Shown: one piece after another, positions 47,080 to 55,812 of the stretch
How positions within the stretch are numbered: the first letter of the stretch is position 1
Layout: every line of letters begins with the position of its first letter
Virus record (IMG/VR): IMGVR_UViG_3300032116_000208
Span: 1-59,976 of that record
Origin: a virus
Direction: 5' to 3' (one strand)
Length of the DNA: 59,976 nucleotides
Notes under the pieces: model-generated
What the model was told of the DNA's origin: nothing
The model's database searches: none
The model's input: the letters and a program-made list of their open reading frames with translations, nothing else
Translations under genes and position numbers: made by a program

Positions 47080-48993
47080 ATGAGCACCATCGTATTGCGC
47101 AGTGTCAAGGGCTCACCCTTGACCAACACCGAGGTCGACACAAACTTTAGCAATCTGAATACGGATAAAGTTGAGAAGACCGCAGCTGCTATTACCGGTG
47201 GAACGATCAACGGCACTTCTGTTGGTGCAACCACTGCAAGCACAGGTGCGTTTACATCGTTGACAGCAACCAGTGGCGTTGTCTCTGCAAACTCATCTAC
47301 TGACGCTCTGCGGATCACGCAAATAGGTGCAGGCAATGCGCTGGTGGTGGAGGACTCTACCAATCCCGATTCAACACCGTTTTTGGTGGACACAAACGGG
47401 CGTGTAGTTTTTGGAAACACAGTTTCAATTAACTTCCCCGACACTCAAGGCACACAGCGAACAATTGCAACAGAGGTATTGGGAAATACTTACGCAAACT
47501 CTTCCTCGGGAATTGCTTCTTTTATAAATTCCTCAAACAGCGGTGCAGCTTTGACGCTGGCCCAATCGCGTAATACAACTGTTGGAAGCCACACTATTGT
47601 CAATTCAAACGATGCGGTTGGAGCAATACAGTTTGCGGGTTCGGACGGAACGGCGTTTATTCGTGCTGCAAGGATTGAGGCAGAAGTAGACGGCACACCC
47701 GGCACAAATGATATGCCCGGTCGCTTGTTGTTCAGCACGACCGCTGATGGGGCTAGTACGCCTACTGAGCGTGTACGCATCACCAGTGCAGGCAAGACAG
47801 GCTTTGCTACATCGGCCCCAGCAGCAACAGTCCATGTAGCTGGTGACACCATTCTGAGCAACGTCAACGTGATTGGTGCAAGTTACGACAGCGTGTTTTT
47901 CTCTGTTGCGGGGGAGGAGCTTACCGCTCACTCTATATTTTTTAGCCCTGACGGGTTAAAGATGTATGTGTCTGGTACGACAGGGGACGATGTCAACGAA
48001 TACAACTTGTCAACGGCTTGGGTGGTTTCTTCTGCGGTGTATTCCACTACGTTTTCTGTTTCTCAAGACGGAACTCCACAAGGTTTGTATTTCCGTGCTG
48101 ACGGATTAAAAATGTACGTTGTTGGCGCAACAAACGACAGCGTTTTTCAATACACACTGAGCACTCCTTGGTCTGTTGCAACAGCGTCCTACGACAGCAT
48201 TTCTTTTTCCGTTGCAGGACAAGAAACAACTCCCACTGGAATTTTCTTTAAGCCTAACGGCCTGTCTATGTATGTGACTGGTTCAACTGGCGACTCTGTT
48301 TACCAATACACACTGTCAACCGCTTGGAACGTATCAACCGCAACATTCTTACAATCTTTTTCAGTGTCGGGCCAAGAACTTACATCCGCTGACCTATCGT
48401 TTACTGGTGACGGTTCTCGGATGTTTGTTTTGGGTACAACAGGTGATGACGTTAACGTCTACAACCTGACAACACCTTGGGACGTCAGCACCGCAGCTTT
48501 TGTCAACTCTTTCAGTGTTTCTGGTCAAGACACAAGCCCTGTTGGTATTTACATCAAGCCTGACGGCACAAAGATGTACATGGTTGGCTCAACCAACGAT
48601 GCCGTCTACCAGTACACAGTACCAAGCATTGACATCCAACTGACAGGCCCAACCTCTGTTGCGGCTTTAGACGTACAGCAAGACCTGAATGTCTACGGCA
48701 GCACCACAGGCTTTTTCCGAAATAATGGTTTTAGAGAAAACATTGGCGGGCAATATTTCAACTTGGTTAGCCAGGCAGACATTGGTACAGCACCTAATGA
48801 GGTTCCACTAAACCAGTATTTGGGTGATATGGCCTACATGAACTCCGAGTCGGTGGTCATTCAGCCACAAGCATCGGTCACTCCTAACGGCATTGGTGAC
48901 ATGGTGTTTGAATTAACATCCAATACATCATTGCTTATTAAAGTCAAAGGCTCTGACGGCACTGTACGCTCTGTAACACTGACACTCGCATAA
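47080..48993 (+). CDS. Tail fibre with beta-propeller-like repeats, 637 aa
   Basis: The N-terminal 70 residues (STIVLRSVKGSPLTNTEVD) resemble phage fibre anchoring ends. A beta-helical or fibre part follows to about residue 260. Residues about 266-516 consist of five repeats of about 50 residues with SFSVSGQ, SPDGLKMYV-x-G-(S/T)-TGD, QYTLST-x-W-x-V and ATA elements, resembling blades of a YncE/NHL-like propeller. The final 120 residues have a compact beta end. It is a likely receptor-binding protein; the propeller assignment is inferred. Confidence 0.65.
   Translation: MSTIVLRSVKGSPLTNTEVDTNFSNLNTDKVEKTAAAITGGTINGTSVGATTASTGAFTSLTATSGVVSANSSTDALRITQIGAGNALVVEDSTNPDSTPFLVDTNGRVVFGNTVSINFPDTQGTQRTIATEVLGNTYANSSSGIASFINSSNSGAALTLAQSRNTTVGSHTIVNSNDAVGAIQFAGSDGTAFIRAARIEAEVDGTPGTNDMPGRLLFSTTADGASTPTERVRITSAGKTGFATSAPAATVHVAGDTILSNVNVIGASYDSVFFSVAGEELTAHSIFFSPDGLKMYVSGTTGDDVNEYNLSTAWVVSSAVYSTTFSVSQDGTPQGLYFRADGLKMYVVGATNDSVFQYTLSTPWSVATASYDSISFSVAGQETTPTGIFFKPNGLSMYVTGSTGDSVYQYTLSTAWNVSTATFLQSFSVSGQELTSADLSFTGDGSRMFVLGTTGDDVNVYNLTTPWDVSTAAFVNSFSVSGQDTSPVGIYIKPDGTKMYMVGSTNDAVYQYTVPSIDIQLTGPTSVAALDVQQDLNVYGSTTGFFRNNGFRENIGGQYFNLVSQADIGTAPNEVPLNQYLGDMAYMNSESVVIQPQASVTPNGIGDMVFELTSNTSLLIKVKGSDGTVRSVTLTLA
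47875..48628 (+). repeat. Five ~50-residue repeat units encoded in tandem
   Basis: Within the 637-aa fibre gene five consecutive repeats each carry an FSV-x-G-x-E/D pair, an F-x-PDG-x-KMYV element, and an x-YTLST-x-W stretch. Repeat ends are approximate. Confidence 0.75.
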
Positions 48994-49002
48994 GGACACA
49001 AC

Positions 49003-50853
49003 ATGAGCATCCAATCCAATTTCCCCGCGATTTCTCCATCACTGCTGCTTGATTTTGCAAACGTCCAGCAACTCGATCCCCGCATCACATTTACCAGAGC
49101 CAGCACAGCCACCTATTACGGTACGCAAACTGCCAAGGCCGAGGAAAATTTGCTGTTGCAGAGCCAAGACATCACTACGAGTTGGTCAACAGAAGGTGTT
49201 ACCAGAACAGCAGACACAAACACAGCGCCAGATGGAACTGCAACTGCTGACACACTTACTGAGACTACAACAACTTCAGCACACCGAATTGACCAAGCCG
49301 TATCAACGTCTGGAACTTTGACATTAAGCGTATTTGCAAAACTTGGTTCTGGAACTCGATTTCTAACGATAGGAGTTAGTCGGGACTTAACACACAACAG
49401 TTCAGCAACTTTTGATTTGTCTCTTGGTACAAATACACAAACGCAAGTCAACGGCGGCATTTACTCATCATTGTCTGCAACCATTACAGCAGTCGCGCAA
49501 GGGTTTTATCGTTGCACACTTACAGTTACAACAGATACAGCAACTTTAGTCAGGGTTGGTCTAAACAACACAGGAACTCCGACTACAGGAAACCGTGGTT
49601 TTGGCGTAAGTTACGCTGGTGATAACACATCAAGCCTCATCCTCTGGGGCGCACAGCTTGAACTCCGCTCCACCGTCACCGCCTACACCCCCACAACTAC
49701 ACAGATCATCACCAACTACATCCCTCAGATGCTTACAGCCGCATCAGGCGTGGCACGGTTCGACCATAACCCCACCACGTTTGAGAGCTTGGGGCTGGAG
49801 ATTGAGGAGAGTCGGACGAATCTGATAATTTACTCTGAGCAGTTCCAGACCAATTGGACAAACGAACGCTCATCGGAGCAGGTCGATGTAATTGTTTCAC
49901 CTGCTGGCACATTAACTGGCGACAAACTTGTTGAAGACACAACCGCTACCAACTCGCACCTAATATTTCAAGGTTTATCTGGTTTGGTATCTGGGTCAAC
50001 GCTTACATTTAGTGTGTATATAAAAGCAGCCGAGCGAACTTCGGTGCGGCTTCAGATCAATGATGGGGGTTCTACAGCAAACGCTGTATTGGCAAACTTT
50101 GATGCTTCTACTGGAGTTGCTTCGGCCACCCAAAGTACTGGAACATTTACGGGCGCAAGTTCAACAATCACCCCCGTTGGGAACGGATGGTATAGGTGCT
50201 CTATCAGTGGTGTTGCTACGGGAGTCACAGCGGTGCAGTGCCGTATTTTCCTGCTTAGTGGTGGCAGCAGCTCCTACACAGGCGATGGCTACTCCGGCCT
50301 TTACATCTGGGGCGCTCAACTGGAAGTCGGAGCCTTTGCCACCAGCTACATCCCTACAGTAGCAAGCCAAGTCACTCGTGCGGCTGATGCTGCAAGCATG
50401 ACAGGGACGAACTTCAGCAGTTGGTATAACCAAACGCAGGGTACGTTTTACGCTCAATTCAGGCCACTGGCTGCAGATTTTGGCGGCAACAGAAATATGT
50501 TTTTGGCAACTGATGGAACCGCAAACAATTTTGTTGGTTTGCGTTACGCTTCAACTGGAACACAAGCAGCACTAGCCGCCACCACACTTGGCGTGTCTCA
50601 GGCCAACATAGCAACAGGAACAATGATTGCTGGAACCAGTTACAAAATTGCTGGCGCTTACAGATTCAATGATTTTGCAGCAAGTAGGGATTTAGGCGTA
50701 GTTGGAACAGACGCCAGCGGGACTTTACCTGCTGTCACGCAAGCGGAAATTGGTATTTTGGGAGGCGTTTCTATTGGCTCTCAACATATTGCAAAACTAG
50801 CCTACTACCCACTGCGAGTAACCAACGCTCAACTGCAAGCATTGACAAGCTAA
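49003..50853 (+). CDS. Tail spike/fibre with two carbohydrate-binding-like domains, 616 aa
   Basis: An N-terminal LLLDFANVQQLDPRITFTRA element leads to two similar beta-sandwich units (about 45-245 and 265-465), each containing NLL/NLI-x-x-S-(Q/E)-x-x, a D-x-L-x-E-(T/D)-T element, SGTLTLSVFAKLG or GSTLTFSVYIKAA, and a terminal WGAQLE-x-x-x-x-x-(A)Y-P/IPT. This duplicated CBM-like module is typical of phage fibres binding cell-surface sugars. The C-terminal 100 residues form a LamG-like end. The two units clearly arose by duplication. Confidence 0.65.
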   Translation: MSIQSNFPAISPSLLLDFANVQQLDPRITFTRASTATYYGTQTAKAEENLLLQSQDITTSWSTEGVTRTADTNTAPDGTATADTLTETTTTSAHRIDQAVSTSGTLTLSVFAKLGSGTRFLTIGVSRDLTHNSSATFDLSLGTNTQTQVNGGIYSSLSATITAVAQGFYRCTLTVTTDTATLVRVGLNNTGTPTTGNRGFGVSYAGDNTSSLILWGAQLELRSTVTAYTPTTTQIITNYIPQMLTAASGVARFDHNPTTFESLGLEIEESRTNLIIYSEQFQTNWTNERSSEQVDVIVSPAGTLTGDKLVEDTTATNSHLIFQGLSGLVSGSTLTFSVYIKAAERTSVRLQINDGGSTANAVLANFDASTGVASATQSTGTFTGASSTITPVGNGWYRCSISGVATGVTAVQCRIFLLSGGSSSYTGDGYSGLYIWGAQLEVGAFATSYIPTVASQVTRAADAASMTGTNFSSWYNQTQGTFYAQFRPLAADFGGNRNMFLATDGTANNFVGLRYASTGTQAALAATTLGVSQANIATGTMIAGTSYKIAGAYRFNDFAASRDLGVVGTDASGTLPAVTQAEIGILGGVSIGSQHIAKLAYYPLRVTNAQLQALTS

Positions 50854-50862
50854 GGAACAAAC

Positions 50863-51162
50863 ATGGACTTGTATCTCAAATTCACAGACGAAGCAGCAGC
50901 CACTGCTGTCCTCTACACCCAAGAGCCAACAGCATGGGACGAGGAAGGCAACGTCACTGCCAGTGAGCCAAGACAGGCTTACGCCAACATAAGCACCATT
51001 GGCATCATCTACAAGCCCACAGGCGAGACAGATGCTGAAGGCAATCCTGTAATGGCCGCATTAGATGGTTGGCACGTTAACGTCCGTGTGGTTGATGAAG
51101 ACCCGACACCCCTTGAGCAATACGCTGTGACACCCGCTGTGCCTGTGCGCGTGTGGGGTTAA
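50863..51162 (+). CDS. Small protein after fibre gene, 99 aa
   Basis: The product MDLYLKFTDEAAATAVLYTQ... ends AVTPAVPVRVWG and is similar in plan to short phage proteins found beside fibre genes. It may be a fibre assembly chaperone or a small virion protein. No motif decides it. Confidence 0.5.
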   Translation: MDLYLKFTDEAAATAVLYTQEPTAWDEEGNVTASEPRQAYANISTIGIIYKPTGETDAEGNPVMAALDGWHVNVRVVDEDPTPLEQYAVTPAVPVRVWG

Positions 51163-51176
51163 CTTTGGAGCAGTAG

Positions 51177-51383
51177 ATGAGCGAACAAATCGACGCAACG
51201 GAGGCCAGATTGACTACCCACGAACAGGTGTGTGCCCACCGTTACGAAGGCATCCAGAAAAGTTTTGAGTCAGGCTCCAAACGTATGGCTAAGATTGAAT
51301 ATCTGCTGTACGCCGTAATTGCTGCTGTTTTACTTGGCCCCGGTGTTGCAGCCGAGGTGGTCAAGAAAGTCTTTGGACTCTGA
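51177..51383 (+). CDS. XhlA/hemolysin-like membrane protein, 68 aa
   Basis: The ATG follows TTGGAGCAGTAG. A charged helical N-terminus (ATEARLTTHEQVCAHRYEGI) is followed by one transmembrane helix (about 41-60, YLLYAVIAAVLLGPGVAAE) and a short basic tail. This plan fits small lysis-associated proteins. It opens the lysis cassette. Confidence 0.6.
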   Translation: MSEQIDATEARLTTHEQVCAHRYEGIQKSFESGSKRMAKIEYLLYAVIAAVLLGPGVAAEVVKKVFGL

Positions 51384-51385
51384 GC

Positions 51386-51478
51386 ATGAAAGACTGGGCT
51401 GTTAGCTTTATTGCTGCGGTCCTCCTAGTTGGGCTGGTCATTTGGTGCGCCAGAGTTTTCATCGTAGTGCTGTCATGA
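51386..51478 (+). CDS. 30-aa membrane peptide
   Basis: The ATG at 51386 lies 2 bp after the preceding stop. MKDWAVSFIAAVLLVGLVIW... is a single transmembrane helix, with its stop overlapping the next start as ATGA. Likely a lysis-associated peptide; function is unproven. Confidence 0.5.
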   Translation: MKDWAVSFIAAVLLVGLVIWCARVFIVVLS

Positions 51479-51558
51479 AGGTTAAAATTGCCATCGGCAT
51501 AGTTGCTGTGTGGTGGCTCCTACAAGCCGCCTTATTTGTTGTCAGGGGGCTTCAATGA
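51475..51558 (+). CDS. 27-aa membrane peptide
   Basis: The frame starts at 51475 and ends in an ATGA overlap with the next gene. MKVKIAIGIVAVWWLLQAAL... is hydrophobic with an Arg near the end. It is part of the same run of short membrane genes. Confidence 0.5.
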   Translation: MKVKIAIGIVAVWWLLQAALFVVRGLQ

Positions 51559-52043
51559 TTGATCCGATAAGCGCTATGGCCGCAGTGAGCGCAGCGGTAA
51601 ACATGATTAAGAAAGCGTCGGCTACGGTCGATGATGTGTCTAGTCTTGGGCCGCTGATCGGCAAGTACTTTGATGCCAAGCACACGGCTACCAAAGCCGC
51701 CAGAGAGGCCAAGCAGTCTGGTGGCTCCAACATGGGCAAGGCCATTGAGATTGAGCTGGCTCTGAAAGCTCAGAGGGACTTTGAGGAACAACTCAAGGGC
51801 ATGTTCTTTTCCACCAACAACATGGACGTTTGGAACTCCATCCAGCAGCGTGTGATGGAGATGAACAAAGAAGATGTGGCCGAGCAAAGGCGCGAAGCTG
51901 CGCGTGCGCTCAACGCATCCAAGAGGCGTAAAGAGGTGATCGAATTGACCATTGCCATCACATTGGTTTCGGTCATTGCAATCATCATTTTCTGGGGTGT
52001 CCTTGAATTTATCTTCTACTGCTCTGACTACGGATGCGGTTGA
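51555..52043 (+). CDS. Lysis-region protein with C-terminal membrane helix, 162 aa
   Basis: The ATG at 51555 is preferred over an upstream in-frame start at 51510. A hydrophobic Ala-rich N-terminus (ISAMAAVSAAVNMIKKASAT) leads to a charged helical middle and a C-terminal transmembrane helix (about 129-155, TIAITLVSVIAIIIFWGVLE). The middle, with VMEMNKEDVAEQRREAARAL, recalls other podovirus lysis-region proteins. Function not established. Confidence 0.55.
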   Translation: MIDPISAMAAVSAAVNMIKKASATVDDVSSLGPLIGKYFDAKHTATKAAREAKQSGGSNMGKAIEIELALKAQRDFEEQLKGMFFSTNNMDVWNSIQQRVMEMNKEDVAEQRREAARALNASKRRKEVIELTIAITLVSVIAIIIFWGVLEFIFYCSDYGCG

Positions 52044-52044
52044 T

Positions 52045-52203
52045 GTGGACAAGTGGAAAGAAGTCAAGGACGGTTTTGACAAGTGGCTCAAAATCAACTG
52101 CTATCTTGCCTTCGTTTGGGTGGGGTTCAAGGTACTTGTGCTCTTGCCCCCAGACATTGCCGACCGCGTCATTGAAGCACTTTTGGGAAAGCTAGGCATA
52201 TGA
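52045..52203 (+). CDS. 52-aa membrane protein
   Basis: The GTG at 52045 begins 1 bp after the upstream stop. The product MDKWKEVKDGFDKWLKINCY... has a transmembrane segment LAFVWVGFKVLVLLPPDIA and an amphipathic tail. The start rests on translational coupling, since the ribosome-binding site is weak. Confidence 0.5.
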   Translation: MDKWKEVKDGFDKWLKINCYLAFVWVGFKVLVLLPPDIADRVIEALLGKLGI

Positions 52204-52373
52204 AAGCTGAGATGCACCAAAGACACCTGCAAAACCTGCAAGAGCGTTTTAGGCTGAACCACGAGCAAAACTTGAAACAGTTGCAGTCAGATACGCGGCA
52301 AACGAAAGAGCATAACGCCAAGCTAATCGAGGCGGCTAAGCCTCAACAACACATGGTGGATGTACGCGCATGA
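52200..52373 (+). CDS. 57-aa charged helical peptide
   Basis: The ATG at 52200 overlaps the preceding stop as ATGA. The product MKAEMHQRHLQNLQERFRLN... is Gln/Lys/His-rich and coiled-coil-like, ending MVDVRA. It precedes a lipoprotein gene with an ATGA overlap. Function is unknown. Confidence 0.45.
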   Translation: MKAEMHQRHLQNLQERFRLNHEQNLKQLQSDTRQTKEHNAKLIEAAKPQQHMVDVRA

Positions 52374-52585
52374 AATACTTTTTGCTGGCTACTTTAATTT
52401 TGCTTGCTGGTTGCGAAGACCGATACCGGTATCCGTGCCAGAATCCTGACAACTTCCACAAGCCTGACTGCCAAAAGCCAAAATGCCTGTTCACGCAGCA
52501 GTGCCCTGAGTATTTAGTGGCCCCTATCTTGGAGAAGCAAATTGACCAAACTAGACAACCTACTGACACCAAAGCTGACCGCTGA
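52370..52585 (+). CDS. Small lipoprotein, 71 aa
   Basis: MKYFLLATLILLAGCEDRYR is a lipoprotein signal with lipobox LLAGC and lipidated C15. The mature part has Cys in PCQNP, DCQKPKC and QCPEY, which may form disulphides in the periplasm. It overlaps the following TTG-started gene by 44 bp in another frame. A possible outer membrane or spanin-like function is inference; a second, clearer o-spanin candidate lies downstream. Confidence 0.6.
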   Translation: MKYFLLATLILLAGCEDRYRYPCQNPDNFHKPDCQKPKCLFTQQCPEYLVAPILEKQIDQTRQPTDTKADR

Positions 52586-53060
52586 AGAGCTGGAGGTGCG
52601 GGTGTGGGGCTTTGTAGTCGTGATGATTACATTGATCCTTGCTGGCATCGTCTTTGCCTTGCTGTACTCGGTGACCTTTGTGACGCAGCCGATCAAGTCG
52701 ATGGCCCCCATCGACCAAGCGTACACCAAGATGCTCAACGACATCGTGCTGTTGATAGTAGGTGGCATTGGCGGCATTGTTGGCAAGCGTGCAGTCAGTG
52801 GTGTAATTAACAAGCAGCCCCCGCCGACCAACTCAGCTGTGGCTACCAACACAGCAACGCAGACCACCAATGCAGCGCCACAGGCTTACTGCGCCCCATC
52901 GACTACGGTATCAATGCCTGACTTCAACTGGATGGGATACAAGAATCCAGAGCTGGACGAAACGTGGACACCCGGCCCACCACCTACAACGCCCCCAGAT
53001 CATCAAGAGCCTGAAGAAGATCGTGCAGAAATTGCAGCGGCTCGTAGGGAGGGAGCATGA
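52542..53060 (+). CDS. Holin-like two-helix membrane protein, 172 aa
   Basis: The TTG start at 52542 lies behind GGAGAAGCAAA. Two hydrophobic segments are present (about 21-44, VWGFVVVMITLILAGIVFAL; and 67-81, DIVLLIVGGIGGIVG), followed by a Thr/Pro-rich tail. This is a class II holin layout, but the tail is long. It lies immediately before the spanin and endolysin genes. Holin identity is by position and topology. Confidence 0.6.
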   Translation: MTKLDNLLTPKLTAEELEVRVWGFVVVMITLILAGIVFALLYSVTFVTQPIKSMAPIDQAYTKMLNDIVLLIVGGIGGIVGKRAVSGVINKQPPPTNSAVATNTATQTTNAAPQAYCAPSTTVSMPDFNWMGYKNPELDETWTPGPPPTTPPDHQEPEEDRAEIAAARREGA

Positions 53061-53560
53061 GCCCAATGACCCTGTACCCAACGCTGGCGCTGGTAGCCGC
53101 TCTGGCGATGGGAGGGTTTTACAAGTACGGCTACAGTAACGGCTGGGGTGACCGCGACACTGAAATGCAAGTGCAGATTGCGGCCAAGAATGAACACGCA
53201 CGACAGCTTGAGCAAGAGATGGCTAAGGCTGTATCCGACAAAGACGCTGAACTTCGAAAGGCAAACGATGTTGTCAACAAAAAGCAAACTGACCTTAATC
53301 GCCTCATTGCTGCTGGCAGGGTGCGCCTCCCCGCCGCCAGTTGTGTACAAGCCAGCCCAAGTCCCGCCCCTGCCGCTGGAGATAGCAACCAAGCGCGAAG
53401 TGAACCTGACAGACCGGCTGACCCAGCTCCTGATGCCGAGCGAGCAACCCTCCAAGCCATCGCAGAAATAGTGGCTCAGGGTGACAAGAACACTGCCCAG
53501 CTCAACGCCTGCATCGACGCGTACGACCAAATGAGGAGAATCGTGAATGGTAACCCCTGA
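53057..53560 (+). CDS. Rz: i-spanin (Rz-like)
   Basis: The product has an N-terminal transmembrane anchor (about 5-20, TLYPTLALVAALAMGGFYK) and a long periplasmic coiled coil (NEHARQLEQEMAKAVSDKDA) followed by a Pro/Ala linker and second helix (RATLQAIAEIVAQGDKN). This is the Rz plan. An o-spanin gene is embedded in another frame. The pair fuses inner and outer membranes in the last lysis step. Confidence 0.75.
   Translation: MSPMTLYPTLALVAALAMGGFYKYGYSNGWGDRDTEMQVQIAAKNEHARQLEQEMAKAVSDKDAELRKANDVVNKKQTDLNRLIAAGRVRLPAASCVQASPSPAPAAGDSNQARSEPDRPADPAPDAERATLQAIAEIVAQGDKNTAQLNACIDAYDQMRRIVNGNP
53268..53471 (+). CDS. Rz1: o-spanin (Rz1-like), nested within the Rz gene
   Basis: The 67-aa frame within the Rz gene, +1 relative to it, begins MLSTKSKLTLIASLLLAGCA, with lipobox LLAGC and lipidated C19, then SPPPVVYKPAQVPPLPLEI, the proline-rich stretch of Rz1 proteins. 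No strong ribosome-binding site is visible. Embedded Rz1 architecture supports the pairing. Confidence 0.8.
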   Translation: MLSTKSKLTLIASLLLAGCASPPPVVYKPAQVPPLPLEIATKREVNLTDRLTQLLMPSEQPSKPSQK

Positions 53561-54179
53561 GCAACTTAAAAAGCTGCACATTGACCCTGTGTGGACTGAC
53601 CCACTGAACGCCACGTTTGCACGGTTTAATATCCTGACGCCACGCCAGCAAGCTGCGTTTATCGGTCAGTGTGGCCATGAGAGCGCCAACTTTCGGGTAC
53701 TGGAAGAAAACCTGAACTACCGTGCTGCCACGCTCCTGAAGCTGTTCCCTCGCACACCCAAGCGTTCATGGGGCTTTACGCCTGAAGAGGCTGCAGCCTA
53801 CGAGCGCCAGCCCAAGAAGATCGCCAACCGCATCTATGGCAATCGCATGAACAACCGGGATGAGGCTTCTGGCGACGGTTATCGTTTTCGTGGCCGTGGG
53901 TGCATCCAACTTACTGGTGCCGCAAATTACCATCATGCTGGCAAAGCCCTTGGTGTGGACTTCATCATGGAGCCTGACTTGGTGGCTACACCGCAGTACG
54001 CTGCCTTGACAGCTGGCTGGTTCTGGGACACACAAAAGCTCAACGCCATTGCTGAGACCGGAAATAATCTGGCGCTGACCAAGAAGATCAACGGTGGCAC
54101 AATCGGCCTAGATGACCGTATCAAGCACACCAACGAGGCTCTGGCCCTACTAAGCGATCCCAACTACAATCTGGCGTAG
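53547..54179 (+). CDS. GH19 endolysin
   Basis: The 210-aa product is a glycoside hydrolase family 19 enzyme: GHESANFRVLEENLNY holds catalytic E45 and E54, and GDGYRFRGRGCIQLTG is the conserved substrate-binding segment. It cleaves peptidoglycan or chitin-like beta-1,4 linkages. No signal peptide is visible, so it depends on the holin. It overlaps the Rz gene by 14 bp. Confidence 0.9.
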   Translation: MVTPEQLKKLHIDPVWTDPLNATFARFNILTPRQQAAFIGQCGHESANFRVLEENLNYRAATLLKLFPRTPKRSWGFTPEEAAAYERQPKKIANRIYGNRMNNRDEASGDGYRFRGRGCIQLTGAANYHHAGKALGVDFIMEPDLVATPQYAALTAGWFWDTQKLNAIAETGNNLALTKKINGGTIGLDDRIKHTNEALALLSDPNYNLA

Positions 54180-54192
54180 TGAGGAACATAGC

Positions 54193-55812
54193 ATGGCAGC
54201 ACTTCAGATCAAATCGTTTGGCGGGATTTCTCCCAAGGTGCCGCCGCGCTACCTTCAGGACGCGCAAGCGCAGACTGCGCTGAACACGGATGTGTTCCAA
54301 GGGTCACTCAAGCCCATCGCAGCTCTTGGCTCCACTGTAGCCACACTGACTAAGTCTGGCACCCCGCTGACCATCTACCGCTTTGGGCAAAACGCCATTT
54401 CGGACTCAGAGTATTGGTTCCACTGGACCACTGATGTTGACGTGTGTCGCAGCCAGATCGCAGGGGATGTGTCCGAATGGACGTTCTACACAGGCGACGG
54501 GGCACCAAAAGCCACGTACAACACCATTGCACTGTCTGGTAGCAACTACCCCACTGTGTCGCGTCCGCTGGGCGTTCCCGCCCCCTCTACAGCGTCTACG
54601 GTATCGGTTACAGGTACACCTACAGAAGCAACTGACATCCCAGAGACTAGGGTTTATACCTATACGGTCGTCAACAAAGAGTCCGGGTTTGATTTTGAGT
54701 CTGCTCCAGCCCCAGCGTCTGCTGAGGTCAGCGTGCGTATTGGCCAGAGTGTGACTGTTGGTGGATTTGCCTCAATTCCATCTGGGTACACCATCACCCA
54801 CCGCCGTATTTACCGTGCGACTTCGGGTGTGTTTCTGTTCGTGGCGGAAATACCGGTAGCCAACACCTCATACTCGGACAGCATCGTAGCCGAAGACCTT
54901 GGCGAAGAGCTGCCGTCCCTGACATGGCTCCCTCCACCAGACACACTCAAGGGGCTCATCAACCTACCCGGTGGCATCATGGCTGGGTTCACTGGCCGGG
55001 ACGTGTACTTCTGCGACCCCTATCGCCCTCATGCTTGGCCCGTGCAGTACATGCAATCTCTGGACTTCCCCGTGGTTGGCCTTGGCCGCATGGACACTAC
55101 GCTGGCTGTGATGACCACAGGAACGCCTTACTTTATCCAAGGCAGCTCTCCCGACTCTATGGTAGTGGTCAAGTCCGATTTGGAACAAGCATGCGCCTCC
55201 AAGCGCAGCATCGTGAGTTTCAACGGCGCAGTAATCTACGCCAGTCCTGACGGTCTGGTGTCTTTGTCGCCCAGCGGCTCCAAGATCATCACAGAGAAAT
55301 ACTTTACACGCGCACAGTGGCAAGCGCTGTTTGTGCCCAGTACGATCTACGCGTATCAGCACGACATGAAGTACTTCGGGTTTTACAACAACGGCGTGAC
55401 ATCTGGCGGCTTCATCTATGACGCGGCTACTGGCGAGTTCGTGACCCATGACATTTACGTGGCTGCGGGTTACAACGACTTGCAGGTGGACAAGCTCTTC
55501 CTTGCTGGCGCTGACCGGGCGGTGAAGGTGTGGGGCGCTGGTTCTCTGAAAACTGTGACATGGAAGTCCAAGAAATTCACCCTGCCACAAGTCATGAGTT
55601 TCTCTTGCGCACAGCTCGAAGCTGAGTCGTATCCGATGACGGCTAAAATCTACGCAGGTGGTACGCTTGTCCACACGCAAACTGTAGCAAGCCGGGACTT
55701 TTTCCGCTTGCCAGCGACACCCAGCCGTGACTGGGAGTTCCAGTTTGAGGGCGGCGCTGAGGTGTTCTCGTTCGCAATAGCGCAGTCTGTGCAGGAGTTG
55801 GCTAGTGTCTAA
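54193..55812 (+). CDS. Tail nozzle / tubular protein B-like
   Basis: The 539-aa product is beta-rich throughout, with HRRIYRATSGVFLFVAEIP, GIMAGFTGRDVYFCDPYRPH and FNGAVIYASPDGLVSLSP elements that suggest propeller-type blades, as in podovirus nozzle proteins (T7 gp12 type). It is placed before the fibre-like gene with an 8-bp overlap. It is the tail tip through which the injection proteins and DNA exit. Confidence 0.65.
   Translation: MAALQIKSFGGISPKVPPRYLQDAQAQTALNTDVFQGSLKPIAALGSTVATLTKSGTPLTIYRFGQNAISDSEYWFHWTTDVDVCRSQIAGDVSEWTFYTGDGAPKATYNTIALSGSNYPTVSRPLGVPAPSTASTVSVTGTPTEATDIPETRVYTYTVVNKESGFDFESAPAPASAEVSVRIGQSVTVGGFASIPSGYTITHRRIYRATSGVFLFVAEIPVANTSYSDSIVAEDLGEELPSLTWLPPPDTLKGLINLPGGIMAGFTGRDVYFCDPYRPHAWPVQYMQSLDFPVVGLGRMDTTLAVMTTGTPYFIQGSSPDSMVVVKSDLEQACASKRSIVSFNGAVIYASPDGLVSLSPSGSKIITEKYFTRAQWQALFVPSTIYAYQHDMKYFGFYNNGVTSGGFIYDAATGEFVTHDIYVAAGYNDLQVDKLFLAGADRAVKVWGAGSLKTVTWKSKKFTLPQVMSFSCAQLEAESYPMTAKIYAGGTLVHTQTVASRDFFRLPATPSRDWEFQFEGGAEVFSFAIAQSVQELASV

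Noticed and set aside
46606-50853. Diversity-generating retroelement with fibre gene
   Set aside because: No reverse transcriptase or template repeat is present.
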